From the NCBI GenBank assembly GCA_019279435.1, contig JAAALK010000086.1, positions 19,389,913 through 19,453,912 on the forward strand: a stretch of DNA of 64,000 bases, written 5' to 3'. The notes under the pieces are model-generated. The model ran no database searches and had not been told where the DNA came from. It was given only the letters and a program-made list of their open reading frames with translations. The DNA is from Zizania palustris (Eukaryota > Streptophyta > Magnoliopsida > Poales > Poaceae). A program made the translations under genes and the position numbers. Positions 58,621 to 64,000 of this stretch are shown one piece after another (position 1 is the first letter of the stretch; every line of letters begins with the position of its first letter).

Positions 58621-60670
58621 TACATAGATACACTCTGAATACAAGCTACGAGTAAGCACTATCAAAACCTAAGTAAAAGTGAGCTCGCGACCCCAAAAAA
58701 ATTGACCCCTGCTTCTGCTTGCTCTTTTTGCGGTGAGGGCCCCCTTGACTGGACGAACCCTTGTCAGGGTTGGACCATCCATGGCCAGACCATCTGCACA
58801 TCGCCACCCTTGGCTTCCCAAGGTTAATCCTGGCGGGATTCAACACTCAGAGCTGGGCTGCATCGTTCCAATCTTTGGCAAAGAGGTGAGTCCCGCCACC
58901 TCGACAACCGTATCGACTAGGTTAGTATCCTCATGGCTGCATCAGATTGATCTCTTGAGGTGAACGTCAAAATAGTATGGTCGTCGGTTTTGCGGTGTAT
59001 TGGCTAGGTCTATCAGATTGATCTCTTAGATTGATGTGATTTAGGTGTGATAGTTTGAGGCTTCATCGGTTGAGTCCGACATATCTTGCTATTGTATCTT
59101 TTTCATGTTGTATACCGTTCATCTAAATAAAGCATGTTCGATACTTTGATATATTATTAAGATCATCGTGACTTTCTACTATCTTGGTTATGTTCGATCT
59201 AGTAATTGTGATAATTTTTCATGATATAGACATGTTATCTGACACATTTTATTTATTTTTATCGGAGTATAAGGTTATATTTGATTCAACGTCATATCTT
59301 GTTCGCCATCGAAAAAGCGCTTATTGGCCTATATGTGTAAACTGCACATCTCATCGGTCGATGGCACGCTCGCCTGATTGCTTCATCCATGGTCATCGGC
59401 CTTATGGCCGATCGACATGATATTCCACGATTATTTCATCTTCATTGCGATAATCGTCTCGATAGCTGATAGGCTATGTTATTGATCATATTTTCCCGTT
59501 TTCTTATCAGTTGCAGGGTCAAACTCATTGGCACACCTTGAACTCATTTTTGCTAAGAATGTAGGACCTACACTAGAGTTAAGCAGATCTCTCAGGCCAC
59601 ACGTGTGTCAAAGTGTAACCAAAAAACGCACCAAGAGAGATTTTTGTGTTTGGAATTTTGTGGTTGTTTCAAAGATCCAGAGACAAAGAATTTAGACAGA
59701 TTTGAGCTTCTCGGATGACAATAGCTCTAGTTATGTGTATCGGAGTATATTAGAGGTACCCATTCCCTTTATATATTGTAAGGATCAGGAGTTACCGTTT
59801 AGGTCTTAACAACCTCATTAATTTCCTTTACAACAATTAAGTCACTAGGGATCGTGAACTAATTATTATAATATTATTCATTATCTTAATTTGTCTTCAA
59901 AATTGGCAGTGATGGTGTGGAACGACGGTTCATCTAGCCTCCCGAGTCCTGTAGTCGGGTGTCCCTCCGAGTACTGGAATTAGGACTCCTCCATTTTGTT
60001 GACCACTCTGTTGTTGCACGTCGGTCCAACCCTTTCTAAGTTATCTTTAATATTTTATTTCTAACCCTTTATTTTGTCCAACCACATTAAAAACTTTTGA
60101 AAGTACTCGGAGTCATATACCCGACAAATTTGGAGCATAACATAAAAAAGAAAACAAAAACAAAATATGGTATGTTCCAATAGCCTGTCTGAGTTTTTGT
60201 TCTATATTTTGACAAAAATAATATTACTAAATTTGTGACGATCCAATATTTAATTCAAACAAAAAACTAAAAACATACCAAATATTTTTTATTATTATAT
60301 TACAAAATTACTTTATATTTCTCTAATTTCTAGATTTTTCTAATCTTTAAAATTTTTAGAGATGTTTCTATATCTTCTATGTTTTTTTCTATTTTTTATT
60401 TTTATAGTGTTCAACTTTTGATACAAACCATTTGATTACCTTAGATAACCGATTTATGTGATGTTTTACGGCAATGGAATCTTTTTTACCGTGACATATT
60501 ACCGTGCTGATGATTTGGTAGCTAAGTAAATTATAAATGTTTCGGTTTTCATGTGTCAAGTATTAAGAATAAAGAATATAATGCCATTTAAAGGGTGGCT
60601 GTAAAGACTGTTAAAAGGTTAATTTTCCATTCCCCCTCCGGGATGGAGAGAGATGTTAGTAGAAAAAATA
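58621..60670. other. Unresolved repetitive intergenic DNA
   Basis: No gene recognised. 59180-59580 has the feel of an LTR end region (AT-rich, then a GC-richer stretch), but neither termini nor a partner copy were found. 60030-60600 is AT-rich. Confidence 0.35.
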
Positions 60671-61396
60671 GGACGACTGCTCGTTTGCCACAAAATTCGT
60701 TGTCATATTTTCAAATGTCACAAAGTTGATGTCGTTTCTAATTTTACCATGAAGTTGATCGAATAGATTGTAGATTTGTCTCACTTTCCATTTTAATCAG
60801 GATTTAATCATTCTCTGTATTTTTAAATTTTGAATCCCCATTCTACCCTTCAATTGCTTCGAACGGGGGTCAAGGTATGGAAGAGTCGCGCGATGCCGAT
60901 AGCGGAGGGCCTCGATGCTGGCAACGGAGGGCCTCGGGGCTGGCGGAGGGGCACGAGGGGGCGGGGGCGGAGGAATTCGGGGCCAACAGAGGGGTTTCGG
61001 GGGCCGGCGACGAAGGGGTTCGGGCGGCGGGAGTGGGGAGCTCAGGGGGTGGGTACGGAGGGGCGTAGGGGGCTGGCGACGAAAGAGCTCAGGGCCAGTG
61101 AAGGGGCACGAGAGGCCATCGGTGGTGCTGTGGGGGCTCGAGGCCAGCAGAAGAGCACGAGGAACCGATGCAGGAGGGGCTCGGGGCTAGCGTTGTGTAA
61201 GCGGGGCTCCGGTTCAGTGAAACATGAATGAACAAGCAGGGTAGAATGGAAAATTATAGAATAGAAAAACAAAAATGGGCAGGAGGGTAAATCTGCAACT
61301 CATTCGATCAACTTCGTGGCAAAATTGCAAACGACATCAATTATGTGGCATTTGAGAACATGTCAACTAACTTTGTGGCAAACAAGCAATTGTCCC
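60671..61396. mobile_element. MULE-like element with GC-rich core (726 bp)
   Basis: Arms of about 110 bp begin GGACGACTGCTCGTTTGCC and, reversed, GGGACAATTGCTTGTTTGCC and continue with matching blocks (CAAATG, TTGATGTCGTTT, GTTGATCGAAT). Flanks (G/C)AAAAAATA (60662-60670, 61397-61405) agree at eight of nine positions. The core at about 60880-61220 is built from GGGCNNGNGGCGG-like repeats with a stop-poor but low-complexity frame. Confidence 0.75.
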
Positions 61397-61431
61397 CAAA
61401 AAATATAAGGTGCCTCACAACCCTCCCTTCT

Positions 61432-62643
61432 CAGGCCCTGCTTCGAATGTTGCCACCTCAATTATTACCAATTTCAAAGCGCACTTCTTTCTTCTACAAT
61501 TCTACAAGCCTTGGAGGAGAGTGGTGGTCCGAGGAGTGACCGACGGGGTCCGACGGCATGGGCCCAGCACACTTGTGGGGGGCGGCGTTGGTGGAGGGGA
61601 GCAGCAGCACGCGTACCCACCCTCCTCGCCATCACACCTCACATCGGTCGCTCGTGCCAGCGCCGCGACATGCCTCGTCCTCGCATCTAGAGCTGGGAGA
61701 TGGGTCGTGCTGGGCCGGGCCGGCCCGGGCCCTTCGGGCCAGGACCTAAAACGAGCCAGACCGTTTCGGTCCAATAAATTTAAGGGACGGGCTGGGCTGG
61801 CCCGAAGTAGTGTTAGCCAAGCCCAAGCACGGCCCAAAGCACGTCGGGCCTAGATGGATCGGGCCGGCCCAAAAACGGCCCTAACTTTGTAACATTGTTA
61901 GATGGTCTCTTACTAGGGTTATAAAAATATTATTTAATTTATCTTTGAATAATTAAAATTCTAGTTCACATAAAATAATAGAACAACCCAAAAAATAGGG
62001 GGAAATGAATTTCATTAATAATTTACACATGATACTAGTTCATTAATACTATTTTCTTTGCTCTCGAGCATATATATTTACATTTTGATTTGTCCTATAT
62101 ATGAATGACTCAAGTTTTGATTTGTCTTACACGTGATATAAAACAAGGTATATTAAAATGGTAATTTACAGACTTTTTAATTTTTTAATAACATGTCTCC
62201 TCCTTGTGCGTTGTGGACGCATATGAATTATTTACCCATGGGCTTTTCTGGGCCGGACCGACCCAGGCACGGCCCACTTTAAGGGCCGTACCCGAGCCAC
62301 CCACCGAGCCTAACCTCTAGGCCCAAGTCCGGCTCTTGTACGGGTCGTGCTGGCCCGGCCTATCTGTGAGCCATACCAGGTCGTGCTTTGCGTGGGCCGG
62401 GCCTACGTGCTTTGGGTCGGCCCAAAAAAATCCGCCGCAAGTCTCAACTCTACTCGCATCGATCGCTTGTGCCGGGCTCGCATCGTTGGAGCCCGTCGCC
62501 GCATCGTCGGAGCCCCACCTGCCGCTCCTCGCCTTGGACGGTTGGAACACCATCTTCCTCCCAGGTTTGTACAACTGCACAAGAGAGATGTACTTTGAGA
62601 TTAGTGATAGCTAAGGTGATAACATCTGAAGAGGAGCCCCCAT
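61432..62643. mobile_element. MULE-like element interrupted by a hAT insertion
   Basis: The arm at about 61432-61530 (CTTCGAATGTTGCCACCTCA ... ACAAGCCTTGGAGGA) matches the reversed arm at about 62545-62643 (CTTCAGATGTTATCACCTTA ... ACAAACCTGGGAGGA). GC-rich DNA lies inside on both sides of the nested hAT copy. No target duplication was found and the exact ends are uncertain. Confidence 0.55.
61688..62452. mobile_element. hAT-type element, copy 2 (765 bp), perfect 8 bp TSD
   Basis: Ends TAGAGCTGGGAGATGGGTC and, reversed, TAGAGTTGAGACTTGCGGC, flanked on both sides by CTCGCATC (61680-61687, 62453-62460). The interior matches the 46584-47277 copy in reverse orientation, including the AT-rich middle. 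Confidence 0.88.
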
Positions 62644-64000
62644 GACCGGCCTGATTGCTTTCTGCTTTGCCATGCAATCGACGGTCTAGATCAACTTGGT
62701 AACACACGGGCCGCATCAGTTCCCAATTGGCCAGTTGATCCCAGCCGTTGGCCCCGCCAGTCGCCCCTTCTCTTCCGTTCCTCACTTCCTCCTTTCAATT
62801 TCATTGTACTGGCTAACCACCGTGGATCACAGTTTCATACTTTTTTATAATTTAACACTTAAAATAAGTGTTTGTTTGATTATTTCATAGTTTTAGCAAT
62901 CTATCTAAGTTTTATGTATACAGAAGGATGATAAATAATTAACCATACTTATTTTCATTGGTGTAGTTTTATACCAAAGTGGACTAAATTTAGGGTGACA
63001 TTTGGATCATCATCGTAACCGAGGCAGTCATATTTTTGTCTAGTTTGTAATTGATTTAATTTTTTTTGTCAAACTTAACCTGAATTATAGCGAGCAAATT
63101 ATTAGATATAAGAAGTATGATAATTTATTGGAGCGAACATACCGTTAGGCTGGGACCGAGACAGGAGAAGGCGCCGTAGTGTAATATTCAGCTGGTCGCG
63201 CGCCGCGCGCGCGTGGACATCCCATCCGTCGTTGCCTCGTCCGAGCCTCCTGCCCGCGCGCGTCAATCATGGAGCAGGTGACGACGTGCCGCAGCGGCCG
63301 GGCGAGATGGAGGCGAGCATGTGACCGGCCGGCGGCCGAGCCGTTTACTAGTCCACGCAGCCGTCCGTCGTCGTCGTCGTCGTCTCGGACGGACGCCGCG
63401 CGGCGTGGCGAGCGAGAGTGCGAGACCGACCGCTCGGCGCCATGCACAGCACGTAACCAAATCCAACCGCTCCATCATCTGAGCCTCGGAGTAAATTCCC
63501 TGCGCGTGCAGTGGCGGCGGGCGTCCATGTCGATGGAAAATCACTGGGTCATTAGTGCTACGTACTAGCTAGGGAAAGTTTTACGGAGACTTGCCTTCCC
63601 CTTCCTGTCGATGGCGAGCTATCAACAGTGACAGGGTCGCTGCACGATGCCAACTGAATGGCTGGCTGCAGGGTAGTTCCGACTTCCGAGGCCTGCCATC
63701 TGCCAACGGTCAAATTGTCAATCGCGATAGCTCAGTCGTTGACCCCGTGTACTGCGTGTGGTTCAAATGCAACTATTGGATTCAGATCTGATAGAGGTTG
63801 AGCTCCTCAGCAAGGAACTGTTCAGTTAGACAAAGTGTGGCCACAAAATCAGCAAGCTGTCGTTACTGACCCGGGAACGATCAGTTTTTTCATCAGCTAC
63901 TTCAGAGGTCATACTCAAAACCTGCAAATGGTTTGCAAATCGAAACCTACCCCCATTGTACAGTAGCTCAGATTGAATACACTTTGTTAGCTGCAAACAT
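62644..64000. other. Right-hand end of the window without a recognised gene
   Basis: 62800-63130 is AT-rich. 63150-63470 is GC-rich with a (CGT)n stretch near 63367-63385 and could be the edge of a gene beyond the window. No start, splice pattern or domain is convincing. Confidence 0.35.

Noticed and set aside
60830..61231. 133-codon frame in the MULE core as a real gene
   Set aside because: Low-complexity Gly/Arg repeats, open in several frames at once, with no start context or splice sites.
63145..63568. First exon of a gene at the window edge
   Set aside because: Only GC-rich DNA with a CGT repeat; competing frames on both strands and nothing recognisable downstream.

Overview
This is plant nuclear DNA from a grass, most likely rice or a close Oryza relative. 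I base that on spliced genes with short GT-AG introns, very GC-rich first exons, AT-rich intergenic DNA, and a dense mix of Tourist, Stowaway, hAT, MULE and CACTA elements plus Ty1/copia and long-LTR Ty3/gypsy-like insertions. The species was not verified by any search.

Genes. Five genes look intact. They are (1) a DOMON + cytochrome b561 membrane protein (1097-2794, +); (2) a group I bZIP transcription factor (3900-8871, -); (3) a SANT/Myb-like protein with a C-terminal DUF3755-type block (10923-15613, -); (4) a small conserved plant protein of unknown function (41092-41995, +); and (5) a carbonyl reductase-type short-chain dehydrogenase (47618-52694, -). One further gene, an NLP/NIN-like RWP-RK regulator (30029-34344, +), keeps its exon layout but carries frameshifts and stop codons, so it reads as a pseudogene. 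The genes share no obvious pathway and form no operon-like unit.

Mobile DNA fills introns and intergenic space. A 2.06 kb solo LTR (TSD TATAA) sits in a bZIP intron. A 1.2 kb TRIM-like LTR element (TSD AAAGC) sits in the first intron of the SANT gene. A complete but mutated 7.16 kb copia element on the minus strand (TSD GTTTT) occupies 17198-24357. A Harbinger/Tourist element containing a Stowaway, a hAT element, a Mutator MITE and a small hAT MITE follow between 25.5 and 28.4 kb. A mini-CACTA lies at 35.8 kb, and two Tourist MITEs sharing one TAA lie at 39.0-39.7 kb. An 875 bp Pack-MULE carrying a mitochondrial-carrier gene fragment lies inside the reductase intron. A 3.3 kb solo LTR (TSD TTATC) lies inside an older LTR element at 53.6-58.6 kb. 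Two inverted copies of one hAT family occur at 46.6 and 61.7 kb, the second nested inside a MULE-like element next to another MULE.

The points most worth a second look are a candidate in-phase intron between gag and pol of the copia element, the carrier-capturing Pack-MULE, the several perfect-TSD insertions that give a relative chronology, and the decayed NLP gene with a GC donor splice site. Exon boundaries were set by hand from splice consensus and reading-frame continuity, so they may be off by a base or two.
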